From positions 1 to 52,249 of the forward strand of contig JBDQEV010000003.1 in NCBI GenBank assembly GCA_040266255.1: a stretch of DNA of 52,249 bases, written 5' to 3'. The position numbers were made by a program, and so were the translations under genes. Under the pieces are notes generated by a model, which did not search any database, was not told the origin of the DNA, and saw only the letters and a list, made by a program, of their open reading frames with translations. Position 1 is the first letter of the stretch. The number at the start of each line of letters is the position of its first letter. Positions 1-8,455 of this stretch are shown here, piece by piece. The stretch is from Comchoanobacter sp040266255 (GTDB taxonomy: Bacteria > Pseudomonadota > Gammaproteobacteria > Comchoanobacterales > Comchoanobacteraceae).

Positions 1-1
1 A

Positions 2-88
2 CGTAAAGCAGATCGTATTCTGGTAAGTTGCTCTTCTTTCTCACCAGAAAAAGATAAGCATAAAAGATTTAAAAAAAATGTTCTATGA
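2..88 (+). CDS. 3' end of an unidentified plus-strand gene (partial)
   Basis: One forward frame is open from the window edge to a TGA at 86-88, giving 28 residues (it includes ADRILVSCSSF and ends in a lysine-rich tail). The stop overlaps the last bases of the convergent LssY-like gene by 6 nt, the kind of convergent overlap seen elsewhere in this window. The fragment is too short to name a family. It could be a chance open frame. Confidence 0.35.
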   Translation, partial: RKADRILVSCSSFSPEKDKHKRFKKNVL

Positions 89-1960
89 AATTTTTAGTAA
101 AGAGCCGTTCCAACAGTATGGTTGCCATTTCTGATCATTAGATTGTTCTGATATCTTTTCTATTGAACCGATTGACTTAATATAGAGTGGAAGATCATCA
201 ACATTATATCTTGAGGTGCTACATGTTAGGTTGTTGAGGGCAAATAGCTGTTTGGGTTCTAAATCTTGTGAGATAGTTCCAATCATGATTTGCTTTTGTC
301 CAGAGTTTTTCCAAAGTCTAAGTATATACGTTTGTTGATCAATTGTTTTACTGAGGGTGAGCGTGGGAGGATGAAGGTTGAGTCTTGGTTGGATTAAAGG
401 AGTTGCATTATAAGGGTATGGCTGGCTCATGAGCTTGAGTAGACGTTGCGTTATTGAAGATTCAGTATGTTGCTCCCAGTCTAGTGCAAGTAGTGTCTCT
501 AGAGCTTTTTCTTCATGAAGGTTGATATGGATATTAATCGGTTCATTGCTCCCGTAGATCAAGCCTTGCCTGCTGATCGGGATTTGTTGATCAAAATTGA
601 GTGGCTCAATAGCATAAAAAGATGGAGTGGCGTTGAAAAATGGAAGGGTTAGGCTAGCGATGCACATTGTGCTGAGGGTTAATAATAAAGTGGACTGTAG
701 GCTTTCTGTTGATACTTTATCTCTCCATAAGGCTTTTGTTGCAGCAAAGCTGTGTGCAATGAATAAGCTAAGAAAAATAGACGAAAGTACTTGTGCTAGC
801 CAGTGTTGAGATAACAGTATTCGGCTAATTCCAACAAGGATCAGGCTGATAATGCCAATTCTGTGTCCTAACATTGCGAGGGCATTTGAGTGTATAGAGG
901 AAATCTGCGCCATAAGAAAGATTAGTGTTGGCATCAGTAATACGTGTCCACTGGGTAATCCGTAACTAAGGTCATGCATTTCTGGTCTAATCGATGGAAT
1001 AAAAGTTTTTGAAAGTAACGTTAGGAGGAATATGCTCGAAGTAAGTATTAAAAATGTGATCGATATGGCCTTAGACTTTCTGAGAAAGTAGCTAATAGGT
1101 GCAATAGTGATGACATATACCCAGGGAGAATAAAAATCAGAAATGAAGTTAGCTAAGCTGACAAGAGAAATGTCGGATGCAGCTTGGCTAATCCTATATG
1201 CACTAATATTTAATGTGGTTGCCCAGTGTGCTGATGAAATTTCAGAGAGTATAAATATCGATGCGATCAATAGTGCAATTATTGCTTTGATCATATGTGC
1301 AACATCAATGCTTGAAAATTGGTGGCCTAATGCACTTATTTGGATGTCAAATCGCTTAGTTAAAGTAGGAATGGCATACCAAAATGCTATGATAATGCTT
1401 AAAATAAAGGCTTTGAGCGCAAGGTTGAATACCAGAATGTTAGATGCATCTGAGGCGAGTGAGCCTAAAATGACCCCAGGGGTGAGGTAAACTATGGTCC
1501 ATAAAAATGCTGTAGGAAATATTGCAATGGAAAACTTTATGCTGCTCATATCTAAAATGCCAGCTACCATTGGAACAAGGCTACGCATAGGGCCTACAAA
1601 GCGGCCAATTAAAATACTAAAAACACCATATTTATGTATAAAGGCTTTGCCGTGCTGTACCCAAGGAGTATAAGGCTTTACAAAGCGGTGTGAAGTAATA
1701 AAGTCTTTGCAGTACTTGCCTGCCCAAAAGCTGATGTAGTCGCCTACCAATGCACCAGAAAATATAGTAATTAAGGTGGTATACCATGGGAGCAAGCCCC
1801 TGCCTAGTAGTATGCCCACTAAAGTCATCATGACACTTCCAGGAATAATGCTTCCAATGATTGCAAGTGATTCTATTAAGGCAATAAAACCACAAATCAG
1901 TATGCCAAGCTGTGTATTTTGTGTGATGAGGTTAGATATGGATGAGAGATCAAGATTCAT
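83..1960 (-). CDS. LssY-like fusion: DedA domain, PAP2 lipid phosphatase domain, LssY C-terminal domain
   Basis: About 625 residues of multi-spanning inner-membrane protein. The first 200 residues carry a DedA/SNARE-associated domain with the typical GRFVGPMRSLVPMVAGI segment near residues 119-135. The next part is a PAP2-type phosphatase: motif 1 is KTFIPSIRP, motif 2 is PSGH, and motif 3 reads SR-x5-H-x3-Q where the family normally has Asp. The last 150 residues are soluble and resemble the LssY C-terminal domain. DedA proteins act in lipid-carrier flipping and PAP2 enzymes dephosphorylate lipid phosphates or pyrophosphates, so a role in lipid or undecaprenyl phosphate turnover is inferred. 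An ATG at 1958-1960 overlaps the lipA stop by 11 nt and was preferred to the ATG at 1985-1987. The gene is the last of the dacA-dat-lipB-lipA run. Confidence 0.82.
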   Translation of the reverse strand: MNLDLSSISNLITQNTQLGILICGFIALIESLAIIGSIIPGSVMMTLVGILLGRGLLPWYTTLITIFSGALVGDYISFWAGKYCKDFITSHRFVKPYTPWVQHGKAFIHKYGVFSILIGRFVGPMRSLVPMVAGILDMSSIKFSIAIFPTAFLWTIVYLTPGVILGSLASDASNILVFNLALKAFILSIIIAFWYAIPTLTKRFDIQISALGHQFSSIDVAHMIKAIIALLIASIFILSEISSAHWATTLNISAYRISQAASDISLVSLANFISDFYSPWVYVITIAPISYFLRKSKAISITFLILTSSIFLLTLLSKTFIPSIRPEMHDLSYGLPSGHVLLMPTLIFLMAQISSIHSNALAMLGHRIGIISLILVGISRILLSQHWLAQVLSSIFLSLFIAHSFAATKALWRDKVSTESLQSTLLLTLSTMCIASLTLPFFNATPSFYAIEPLNFDQQIPISRQGLIYGSNEPINIHINLHEEKALETLLALDWEQHTESSITQRLLKLMSQPYPYNATPLIQPRLNLHPPTLTLSKTIDQQTYILRLWKNSGQKQIMIGTISQDLEPKQLFALNNLTCSTSRYNVDDLPLYIKSIGSIEKISEQSNDQKWQPYCWNGSLLKIS

Positions 1961-2882
1961 GGTATTGCTCTGCTTGTTTGTCAGCATGGTATGAGGATCT
2001 GACTAATTTTCCAGATGCAACAGAAGTAAATCCTAACGCGTATGCATGGCTTTCAATTTCTTTGAACTCTGCATCAGTATAATATTTTGCAACAGGTAAA
2101 TGATATGCGCTGGGTGCAAGGTATTGGCCAACTGTGAGCATGTCTACACCATGTGATTTAAGATCTTTTAAGGTTGTAAAGATCTCTGCCATTGTTTCTC
2201 CGAGTCCAACCATAATGCCTGATTTGGTTGGGATGCCTGCAAACTGATTTTTAAATGTTTGTAATAAATCTAGCGAGTGCTGATAGTCAGAGCCTGCTCG
2301 TGCACTTTTGTAAAGCCGGGGAATGGTTTCTAAGTTATGATTAAAGACATCAGGTAAATTTGTGCTGAGTGCATGAAGGGCTTTTCCCATTCGTTTTTTG
2401 AAGTCAGGGACTAAAATTTCTATTTTGATCCCTGGGTTTTCTTCTCTAATTGCTTTGATGCATGCTGCAAAATGCATTGCACCACCATCCAGTAAGTCAT
2501 CTCGGTCAACAGATGTAATGACAACATATTTTAGCTGCATTTGGGCAATTGTTCTAGCAACTTTTTTTGGCTCTGATTCATCTAATGGATCAGGCTTTCC
2601 ATGTGCAACATCGCAAAAAGCACAGCGTCGTGTGCACTTATCGCCCATGATCATAAATGTGGCCATTTTGTTCGCAAAGCATTCAAATAGATTTGGGCAT
2701 GAGGCCTCTTCACATACAGTCACAAGTGATCTTTCTCTAAAAACGGCTTTGAGCTCAGAGACCGCTTTGAGCTGTTCCTGGCTAGGTCTAATCTTCGGTT
2801 TTTCGTGCTGAGTAGCGCTTTTGTGCTGTATTTCGAAATTAAGGCGAGTAAATTTATCCTTGCCTTTTTCTTTAATGCTCAT
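1950..2882 (-). CDS. lipA: lipoyl synthase
   Basis: Radical SAM enzyme of 310 residues that inserts two sulfurs into the octanoyl chain on lipoyl domains of 2-oxoacid dehydrogenases and the glycine cleavage H protein. The auxiliary 4Fe-4S ligands are C57, C62 and C68 in CEEASCPNLFEC. The radical SAM cluster is C83, C87 and C90 in CTRRCAFC. The C-terminal RSSYHA carries the conserved serine ligand region. The length is normal. It overlaps lipB by 11 nt and the next gene by 11 nt, so the three are probably translated together. Confidence 0.97.
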   Translation of the reverse strand: MSIKEKGKDKFTRLNFEIQHKSATQHEKPKIRPSQEQLKAVSELKAVFRERSLVTVCEEASCPNLFECFANKMATFMIMGDKCTRRCAFCDVAHGKPDPLDESEPKKVARTIAQMQLKYVVITSVDRDDLLDGGAMHFAACIKAIREENPGIKIEILVPDFKKRMGKALHALSTNLPDVFNHNLETIPRLYKSARAGSDYQHSLDLLQTFKNQFAGIPTKSGIMVGLGETMAEIFTTLKDLKSHGVDMLTVGQYLAPSAYHLPVAKYYTDAEFKEIESHAYALGFTSVASGKLVRSSYHADKQAEQYHES

Positions 2883-3486
2883 GCTGTATTTTCTCTAGTT
2901 GAACTACCATATGCTCAAACCACTGTTGTTTTGCAAGCTGAAATGGCAATGGGTAGTGTTGGTTTAGGTTTGTCATCTTCAAATCATTATAGCCGCATGG
3001 GTTGATGTCATCAAATGCTTTTAAGTCTGTGTCCAAGTTTAATGCAATGCCATGATAAGATTTTCCCTGGTACATTTTTAGACCGATAGATGCAACTTTT
3101 TGCTCATTAATATAAACGCCTCTGCGATCTGGGTTTGCTAAGGCTTTAATCTGAAGTGTTGCAAGAAATGAAATGGTGGCATTTTCAAGTAGAGAGACAA
3201 GCTCTAGAGGCTGTAAGCCAAATTTTTTGACTTCAATCATTGTATACGCAACGATTTGCCCAGGGCCATGATAGGTGACTTGTCCACCCCTGTCTGTTCT
3301 GACTACTGGAATATTGGTTTGATGAATAATGTGCTCTGTGCTAGCAGCTCTTCCAAGCGTGTAGACTGGGTAGTGCTCAGTCATCCAAATTTCATTAGAA
3401 AAAGGGCTTTTTTTTACATGTGCTTGCATTGCATGGAGGCAGTCAATATATTTGGTTTTTTGAAGATCTTTAAATAGGATAGGCAT
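2872..3486 (-). CDS. lipB: octanoyl-ACP:protein N-octanoyltransferase
   Basis: LipB, 204 residues, moves octanoyl from acyl carrier protein to lipoyl domains and so supplies the LipA substrate. The signature GGQVTYHGPGQ lies near residues 67-77. The catalytic lysine is K130 in EQKVASIGLK, and the catalytic cysteine is C164 in INPCGY. The gene overlaps the upstream transaminase by 17 nt and lipA by 11 nt. The dacA-dat-lipB-lipA order matches that in many gammaproteobacteria, although the small ybeD-type gene often found between dacA and lipB is absent. Confidence 0.96.
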   Translation of the reverse strand: MPILFKDLQKTKYIDCLHAMQAHVKKSPFSNEIWMTEHYPVYTLGRAASTEHIIHQTNIPVVRTDRGGQVTYHGPGQIVAYTMIEVKKFGLQPLELVSLLENATISFLATLQIKALANPDRRGVYINEQKVASIGLKMYQGKSYHGIALNLDTDLKAFDDINPCGYNDLKMTNLNQHYPLPFQLAKQQWFEHMVVQLEKIQHEH

Positions 3487-4306
3487 GTTGTGTTCTAGAT
3501 TGATAGGTTTGGAATATCTTTTTCCATATGGGGCCAGTTGATATAGCTTGGAAATGCTTTGGTATATAAATAATTGGTTTTAATATCTTTACTGATGAGC
3601 TTAGAAAAATTTCTTGGCATGATATCAGATCTAGAGCTGTAATCTCCCTAATTTGATGAGGAATGCCCAGATCTTTTGCAATCTGGAGTACGCATGATCG
3701 GGTGACACCTGGTACAATTGAGCCAAGTGGGGGAGTAATCAAAACGCCATCTTTTATTGTAAAAAAATTGCTAGATGCGGCTTCTGTAATAAAACCGTCT
3801 TTGATGAATATTGCATCATGATAGCCTTGCTGTTGTGCTTGGGTAAGCGCAATCGTATTTATCGATAGTTGGGTGCTTTTGTGACTGGCCATTTGAGATC
3901 GTAGATCTGGGAATAATATTGCTCTAAATCCTGCTTGGTATTCCTCTATCTTTGGTGTGTTTGCAGGACATTCATACATGATTGTATTGGGTTGGATTTC
4001 TTGTATATTGATATGTGATCTGCCTTTATTCAAGCTTCCAGTAGAGCATTGAATGTAAACAGAGGTAAAGTGTGTATGTGGCAGTTTTGCAATTAATTCA
4101 TTCAGCCAGTATTTAATTTGATCAAGGTTGAGTTCAAAGTGATACAAAGTTTTGAAGCTATTATATAATCTTTCAAGATGCTGATTTAATAAATAGGGCT
4201 CATTCTGATATAAGGGGATGACCTCATATAGTGATTCTCCGAATATAACACCTCTATCGTATATTGATATTTGATGGTTAAACGCGCCATTGATTGATGC
4301 GATCAT
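3470..4306 (-). CDS. dat: class IV (fold type IV) aminotransferase, probable D-amino-acid transaminase
   Basis: PLP enzyme of 278 residues. The PLP lysine is K143 in SHKSTQLS, which aligns with the D-alanine transaminase KSLNLL segment. The family motif ITEAASSNFF follows at about residue 173. Its place between dacA and lipB is the usual place of D-alanine transaminase genes, so it probably interconverts D-Ala and D-Glu for peptidoglycan. A branched-chain or aminodeoxychorismate lyase role is less likely. The reading frame can be extended to a TTG at 4330. The ATG at 4304-4306 forms an ATGA overlap with the dacA stop and was taken as the start. Confidence 0.85.
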   Translation of the reverse strand: MIASINGAFNHQISIYDRGVIFGESLYEVIPLYQNEPYLLNQHLERLYNSFKTLYHFELNLDQIKYWLNELIAKLPHTHFTSVYIQCSTGSLNKGRSHINIQEIQPNTIMYECPANTPKIEEYQAGFRAILFPDLRSQMASHKSTQLSINTIALTQAQQQGYHDAIFIKDGFITEAASSNFFTIKDGVLITPPLGSIVPGVTRSCVLQIAKDLGIPHQIREITALDLISCQEIFLSSSVKILKPIIYIPKHFQAISTGPIWKKIFQTYQSRTQHAYPI

Positions 4307-5466
4307 GGCTGAAAGAAAAGTTTTACGCAATCAATATATCGTTTGATGCCTTGATGTTCTTGAATGTCATTTTCTGCATATAGCGGCGCTTCACTGATAG
4401 TAGTGCCATCTAAACTGGAGGTAATAAAGCCTATTGGCGACTCGGTGCTGACAGGAGCAATAACTGTTTTTTCGATGATGTCGATGCTGATATGATCTTT
4501 GCTGCCTTTGGGGATCGTGATCCAGTATGGCTTGTGTGTTTTTAAGTTTGTCTCAGATAAGATGCCTTTATAAACCTTGGTATTTGTCACCGCTGTGTTA
4601 GCTGGGTAAACAAGTTCTGTATCATAAAACCTAAAACCATAGTTCAGTAACGCCATTGTATCACGGTTACGATTTTGCACAGAAGGTGCATTAAGTGTCA
4701 CTAAGATGAGTCGAGTATTGCCTTTTTTAGCGGTAGAAGCCAAGCAGTAGCCTGCAGAATCAGTGTATCCGGTTTTTAGCCCATCCACTTCTGGATGTGA
4801 CTGAATGAGTTGATTTCTATTATTTTGAGTGATATTGGCGTATGTAATTGACTCTTCTGAAAACCAGTGGAAATACTCAGGAAAGTCATTAATAATGTGT
4901 TGTGAAAGTGTTGCAATATCTCTTGCAGTTGAGAAGTGTTGATCGTTATCTAGCCCTGTTGCTGTGATAAATGAAGAGTGGTTCATACCAAAGCTTTTTG
5001 CAACCCTATTCATAATCAGTGCAAAGTTTTGCTCTGAACCTGCGTAGTGCTCACTTAATGCAATGCTTGCATCATTTGCAGACGTAATGATTGTGCCTTT
5101 GAGTAGCGTCTGTAAATCAACTTTAGTATTTTCTCCTAAGAACATTCTTGAGCCTTCAATTTTCCATGCATTGGTAGAAACACGTACCTCATCATCAGCT
5201 GCAACATGTCCTTGTGATAATGCACTAAAAATGACATATGTGGTCAGCAGCTTTGTTAAGCTCGCTGGCTTCATTTTTTTGTCAGGTTTTTTTTCAGCAA
5301 TGACTGTTGATGTTGCTGAATCAATGAGGATATATGCCTCTGAGCTCACATTAGGGGGAGGAGGCATGAGTAATTTTTTTTGAGCAATATCAGATAAGGG
5401 CGGTGTCGCGGAGATAAAATTCAGCATAGAAGCAAGCATTGCTATATAAAGCTTATGGTATTGCAT
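4303..5466 (-). CDS. dacA: D-alanyl-D-alanine carboxypeptidase (PBP5/6 type)
   Basis: Penicillin-binding protein that trims the terminal D-Ala from periplasmic peptidoglycan stems. With the chosen start, the active-site motifs are SLTK (residues 69-72), SAN (129-131) and KTG (231-233). An N-terminal signal peptide (LYIAMLASMLNFISA) precedes the mature domain. The C-terminal domain ends in a helix (IKRYIDCVKLFF) suited to anchoring in the inner membrane. Two in-frame ATGs lie upstream, at 5496 and 5475. The ATG at 5464-5466 is the one with a good Shine-Dalgarno (AAGGA, 8 nt away) and a sensible signal peptide. Confidence 0.95.
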   Translation of the reverse strand: MQYHKLYIAMLASMLNFISATPPLSDIAQKKLLMPPPPNVSSEAYILIDSATSTVIAEKKPDKKMKPASLTKLLTTYVIFSALSQGHVAADDEVRVSTNAWKIEGSRMFLGENTKVDLQTLLKGTIITSANDASIALSEHYAGSEQNFALIMNRVAKSFGMNHSSFITATGLDNDQHFSTARDIATLSQHIINDFPEYFHWFSEESITYANITQNNRNQLIQSHPEVDGLKTGYTDSAGYCLASTAKKGNTRLILVTLNAPSVQNRNRDTMALLNYGFRFYDTELVYPANTAVTNTKVYKGILSETNLKTHKPYWITIPKGSKDHISIDIIEKTVIAPVSTESPIGFITSSLDGTTISEAPLYAENDIQEHQGIKRYIDCVKLFFQP

Positions 5467-5636
5467 ATGATACATCCTTGTTGTACTCAATGTCATTTTA
5501 GTACATCTATTCTGGAAATGAAATTGATTTTTAGATCCGTTTTTATGAGCGCTGTCCTAAAATAGGTGAAATGATGACTGCTAGAGGCTGGCATAGGCCT
5601 TGGGACGGTGATGCTCAATTTGTCTTGCATTTAAGC

Positions 5637-5664
5637 TTGATTTTCAATGTAATACGTATATGAT
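5637..5664 (+). promoter_or_regulatory. putative sigma-70 promoter of rlmB
   Basis: A -35 box TTGATT (5637-5642) and a -10 box TATGAT (5659-5664) are separated by 16 nt. They lie about 30 nt before the rlmB GTG. The remaining divergent spacer between dacA and rlmB (5467-5636) shows no gene and no convincing terminator. Confidence 0.5.
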
Positions 5665-5693
5665 TGGATTAAGATATTTAAATAGGTAGGATC

Positions 5694-6389
5694 GTGCATC
5701 AGGCTAGTGGAATACATGTATTAAAAGCATTGCTGAGTGAAAATAGATTTCGTGTTCATAAAATAGAGGTGATGCAGCAGCGTCGTGCTGAGTATGAGTC
5801 GTATTTATCAAAGGCAAAGGCGAAAGGGTGGACTATTAATGTAGTGAAAAGTTTGAAAGACACAAGTGCAAGGCAATATGGGATTGTAAGTTACTTTGAT
5901 TTCAAGTTTGAAGATACGTCTTATATTAATTCTGCTATACACAAAAAGATTTTAATGCTGGACCGGTTGCAAGATCCTCATAATTTTGGAGCATGCATGA
6001 GATCTGCTGCTGCATTTGGTGTGGATGCAGTGATCGTTCCTCAGCGTTCTTCTGCACCAGTAAATCAGATTGTTCATCAAATATCTTGCGGTGGTTCGGT
6101 GATTGTGCCAATTATACAGGTGCAAAACTTAAGGCAAGAAATGTCAGAGTTAAAGGATAAGGGTTTTTGGTTTGTTGCAACTGATGAGAGAGCTGCAACA
6201 GATTTTAGTGCGTTAGATCACACAATGCCTTTGTGTTTGGTGATGGGCTCAGAGGGAGAAGGTGTCAAGCAATCCATCAAGGATAGTTGCGATTACCAGG
6301 TCGCAATTCAAACTGTAGATCATTTTTCTACGCTAAATGTTTCAGTTGCAACTGGTGTGTTGTTGTCACAATGGTACAGTCATTCTTAA
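5694..6389 (+). CDS. rlmB: 23S rRNA (guanosine-2'-O)-methyltransferase RlmB
   Basis: SPOUT-class methyltransferase of 231 residues. RlmB methylates G2251 in the P loop of 23S rRNA (E. coli numbering). The knot motifs are visible: DRLQDPHNFGACMRSAAAFG, then LVMGSEGEGV, then STLNVSVATGVLLSQ. The N-terminal SGIHVLKALL matches the substrate-binding domain of RlmB rather than TrmH. The start is GTG at 5694, preceded by AGG at a good distance; no upstream ATG is in frame. No rnr gene, its common partner, is next to it. Confidence 0.9.
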   Translation: MHQASGIHVLKALLSENRFRVHKIEVMQQRRAEYESYLSKAKAKGWTINVVKSLKDTSARQYGIVSYFDFKFEDTSYINSAIHKKILMLDRLQDPHNFGACMRSAAAFGVDAVIVPQRSSAPVNQIVHQISCGGSVIVPIIQVQNLRQEMSELKDKGFWFVATDERAATDFSALDHTMPLCLVMGSEGEGVKQSIKDSCDYQVAIQTVDHFSTLNVSVATGVLLSQWYSHS

Positions 6390-6469
6390 ATTATTTCTAC
6401 AGGTCACAGGTTCTTGTTTTTTATATTGCTATTCACATAGTTGACTTGATATTTCATTTGGGAAATGTA

Positions 6470-6496
6470 TTGAATTCAGGTGTTTTTTCATATAAT
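6470..6496 (+). promoter_or_regulatory. putative promoter of the S6-S18/rplI/dnaB operon
   Basis: A perfect -10 TATAAT lies at 6491-6496. TTGAAT at 6470-6475 is a possible -35 with a short 15-nt spacer. The leader of about 50 nt ends in GGGAG (6541-6545), 6 nt before the first ATG. I saw no CCG-containing hairpin of the kind that S6:S18 complexes bind in many rpsF leaders. Confidence 0.5.
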
Positions 6497-6551
6497 ATAC
6501 AGAAGTCCTTGCATCGTTTAGGTGCTGTTTTAAAACCATAGGGAGAATATA

Positions 6552-7097
6552 ATGTTAAATCATAAAGTCTATGAAATGGTTCTGGTTGTGGATCCTGCTC
6601 AAAGTGAGCAAGCTGAAGAAATCATGAGCCGCTACTGTCAATTAATTGATGAGCATGCTGGAAAACTAATCCGTGCAGAAAACTGGGGTCGTAAGAAGCT
6701 TGCATATGCAATTAATCGTCAATTCAAAGGTCATTACTTATACCTGAACTTTTCATCAAGTCATGAACTAATTGAATTAATTAGGAATAGTTACTTAAAG
6801 CACAATGATGCTATTTTAAGGCACTGGATCGCTAAAGTAGATGTTGCAGTCACTGTGCGATCACCTTTATATGTTGAAGGTGAGGATATGCCAGAAAAGA
6901 GAGTTGCTCAAGACCATCCGGAAAGAGTAAACTGGAAGAATGTTCGCTTCATGAGGGATTGCTTAATGGAAACCTTCAGAATTTTGCCTAGAAGAACAAC
7001 TGGGTTAACTGCTAAACAGCAGCGTGAGATGACACGTAGTGTTAAAATTGCACGTTTCTTAGCATTGATCCCATACTGTGATAGGCATAAGCATTAA
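6552..7097 (+). CDS. rpsF-rpsR: fused 30S ribosomal proteins S6 and S18
   Basis: One uninterrupted 181-codon frame holds two ribosomal proteins. Residues 1-105 are S6: YEMVLVVDPAQSEQ at the start, ENWGRKKLAYAINRQFKGHY in the middle, and NDAILRHWIAK near the end. Residues from about 125 to 181 are S18: NWKNVRF, then PRRTTGLTAKQQREMTRSVK, then IARFLALIPYCDRHKH, which fits the S18 core and C-terminus. A 20-residue acidic/basic linker joins them. The usual S18 basic N-terminus and the acidic tail of enterobacterial S6 are missing. S6 and S18 form a heterodimer on the 30S platform, so a fusion is structurally plausible. No stop codon separates them and no second rpsR is in the window. The first ATG follows GGGAG at 6 nt. 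Whether cells make one or two products is unknown. Confidence 0.93.
   Translation: MLNHKVYEMVLVVDPAQSEQAEEIMSRYCQLIDEHAGKLIRAENWGRKKLAYAINRQFKGHYLYLNFSSSHELIELIRNSYLKHNDAILRHWIAKVDVAVTVRSPLYVEGEDMPEKRVAQDHPERVNWKNVRFMRDCLMETFRILPRRTTGLTAKQQREMTRSVKIARFLALIPYCDRHKH
6877..6890 (+). promoter_or_regulatory. internal Shine-Dalgarno and ATG at the S6/S18 boundary
   Basis: Inside the fused frame, AAGG (6877-6880) lies 7 nt before an in-frame ATG (6888-6890, residue M113), with GAGG overlapping nearer to it. Starting there would give a free 69-residue S18, close to the normal 75. This looks like the old rpsR ribosome binding site, retained after the rpsF stop was lost. Confidence 0.5.
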
Positions 7098-7126
7098 TTG
7101 AAGAGATTGTTAACTTGGATCAAGAT

Positions 7127-8005
7127 ATGCAGACATCAAAACTAGCCAAGTGGTATGAAAGTCGGGTAGATTTAGTTGCATTTTTATGCTTTTTTCTCCC
7201 AGTGCTTTCACTTTATATTGTGCCATTGGATTTCTTTATTTCAATTGCATTATCATATACCTTACTAAGGCTGGGTTATGAGGCATTCTTGATTCAGTTG
7301 GCAGCATTTTTAGTATCAAAGACGCTTTTGATATTCAATGATCTAAATTCAGTATTGGATTTTTTGATTGTTGGCGCAGTACTGTTGAATACAGTAGCGC
7401 TTAAGTTAACAAGGTCATTAACGCAATCTGCGGTTGTCACAACTACAGTAGCGCTTTTAGTCACAGCAATTTTGCACTACTATGTGCCTGCTGACGAGGC
7501 GTATTGGGAAAATATGTTGAATGCAATTACTTCAATGTCTGCAGAAAACCAGCAAGAGGTTTCTACTGAAGATATTGCTGAAATATCACAGTATATGTCT
7601 GCATTAAATGCATTGTTTATCGTTTGTATTGGAGTGATTACAAGCTATATGTCAAGTATTTTGGCACTGCGTGTTGCAAAGTCGCCAATGCACGATGCAC
7701 AGTGTGATGTTGTGCCAACAGTTTTGCCATTAGGATTGTTGTTGATTTGTTTAGTGGGTACTTGGGCAGGAATCAATGGTGCTATGCAGCTATTGATTGT
7801 TACATTTGCGCCGTTTGTATTATCAGGTGTATTACAGAGCTGGCAGTATTTGTCAATGAAGGCTCCGGCACCACTACTGTTTAAAGTGTTATATATCTTA
7901 TTATGTGTTGTGGCATTTCAGTTAATGGGGTTATTAATGTTATTGTTTGGGTTGATCCGTTCAATAGCTGCATGTGGCGAAGAATTTTTATATTTTAAAA
8001 AATAG
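7127..8005 (+). CDS. DUF2232-like membrane protein between rpsR and rplI
   Basis: A 292-residue hydrophobic protein with about seven or eight predicted membrane spans, including LVAFLCFFLPVLSLYIV near the start. A more polar stretch sits around residues 130-160. No catalytic motif is visible. Genes for DUF2232-type membrane proteins commonly sit between rpsR and rplI in gammaproteobacteria, and the context is the main support for this name. The frame opens with a TTG at 7115. The ATG at 7127 has GGA 7 nt upstream and is the better start. Function unknown. Confidence 0.7.
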   Translation: MQTSKLAKWYESRVDLVAFLCFFLPVLSLYIVPLDFFISIALSYTLLRLGYEAFLIQLAAFLVSKTLLIFNDLNSVLDFLIVGAVLLNTVALKLTRSLTQSAVVTTTVALLVTAILHYYVPADEAYWENMLNAITSMSAENQQEVSTEDIAEISQYMSALNALFIVCIGVITSYMSSILALRVAKSPMHDAQCDVVPTVLPLGLLLICLVGTWAGINGAMQLLIVTFAPFVLSGVLQSWQYLSMKAPAPLLFKVLYILLCVVAFQLMGLLMLLFGLIRSIAACGEEFLYFKK

Positions 8006-8014
8006 GAGAAATAA

Positions 8015-8455
8015 ATGAAAGTTATTTTAGTAGAGTCAGTTATTGGTTTAGGCCGTGCTGGTGAAGTTGTATCTGTAAAAGCTGGATATGGTAGAAACTA
8101 CCTTATTCCAAGAGGTATCGCGGTATTCTCAAGTCCAGAAAATATGGCAATGGTTGAAGCCAAGAAATCTGAGATGGAGAAAGTAGATGCAGAGAAGCGT
8201 AAGGACGCTGAAAAACTTGCGGAAGAGCTAAAAGCTTTGAAGCTTGTTATGAAAGTAGAAACCAATGACGAAGGTCAGATGTTTGGAGCAATTGGTCCAT
8301 CAGAAATCGTGAAATATTTATTAGAAAAAGGAATAGAGATTGAGCGTAAAATGGTGAGTTTGCCGGAAGCAATTGATCATATTGGTGAGCATAAATTTAT
8401 TATACAGTGTCACATTGATGTACAGGTAGAGCTAGTATTAGAAGTGACTAGCTAA
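8015..8455 (+). CDS. rplI: 50S ribosomal protein L9
   Basis: Protein of 146 residues with the L9 N-terminal domain (MKVILVESVIGLGRAGEVV, then AGYGRNYLIPRGIAV), the long connecting helix rich in Lys and Glu (residues 45-75) and the C-terminal rRNA-binding domain (GQMFGAIGPSEI). The Shine-Dalgarno TAGGAG stands before the ATG. The stop overlaps the dnaB start as TAATG. Confidence 0.97.
   Translation: MKVILVESVIGLGRAGEVVSVKAGYGRNYLIPRGIAVFSSPENMAMVEAKKSEMEKVDAEKRKDAEKLAEELKALKLVMKVETNDEGQMFGAIGPSEIVKYLLEKGIEIERKMVSLPEAIDHIGEHKFIIQCHIDVQVELVLEVTS

Noticed and set aside
18..49. Inverted repeat TTCTGGTAAG / CTCACCAGAA as a terminator
   Set aside because: Neither strand has a T-tract after the hairpin, one pair is mismatched, and it lies in an open coding frame.
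6441..6471. TTGACT at 6441 as the -35 box of the S6-S18 operon
   Set aside because: No acceptable -10 lies 16-18 nt downstream; the TATAAT at 6491 is too far from it.
6500..6545. S6:S18-binding autoregulatory RNA in the leader
   Set aside because: I found no CCG-bearing loop or stable stem in the short leader.
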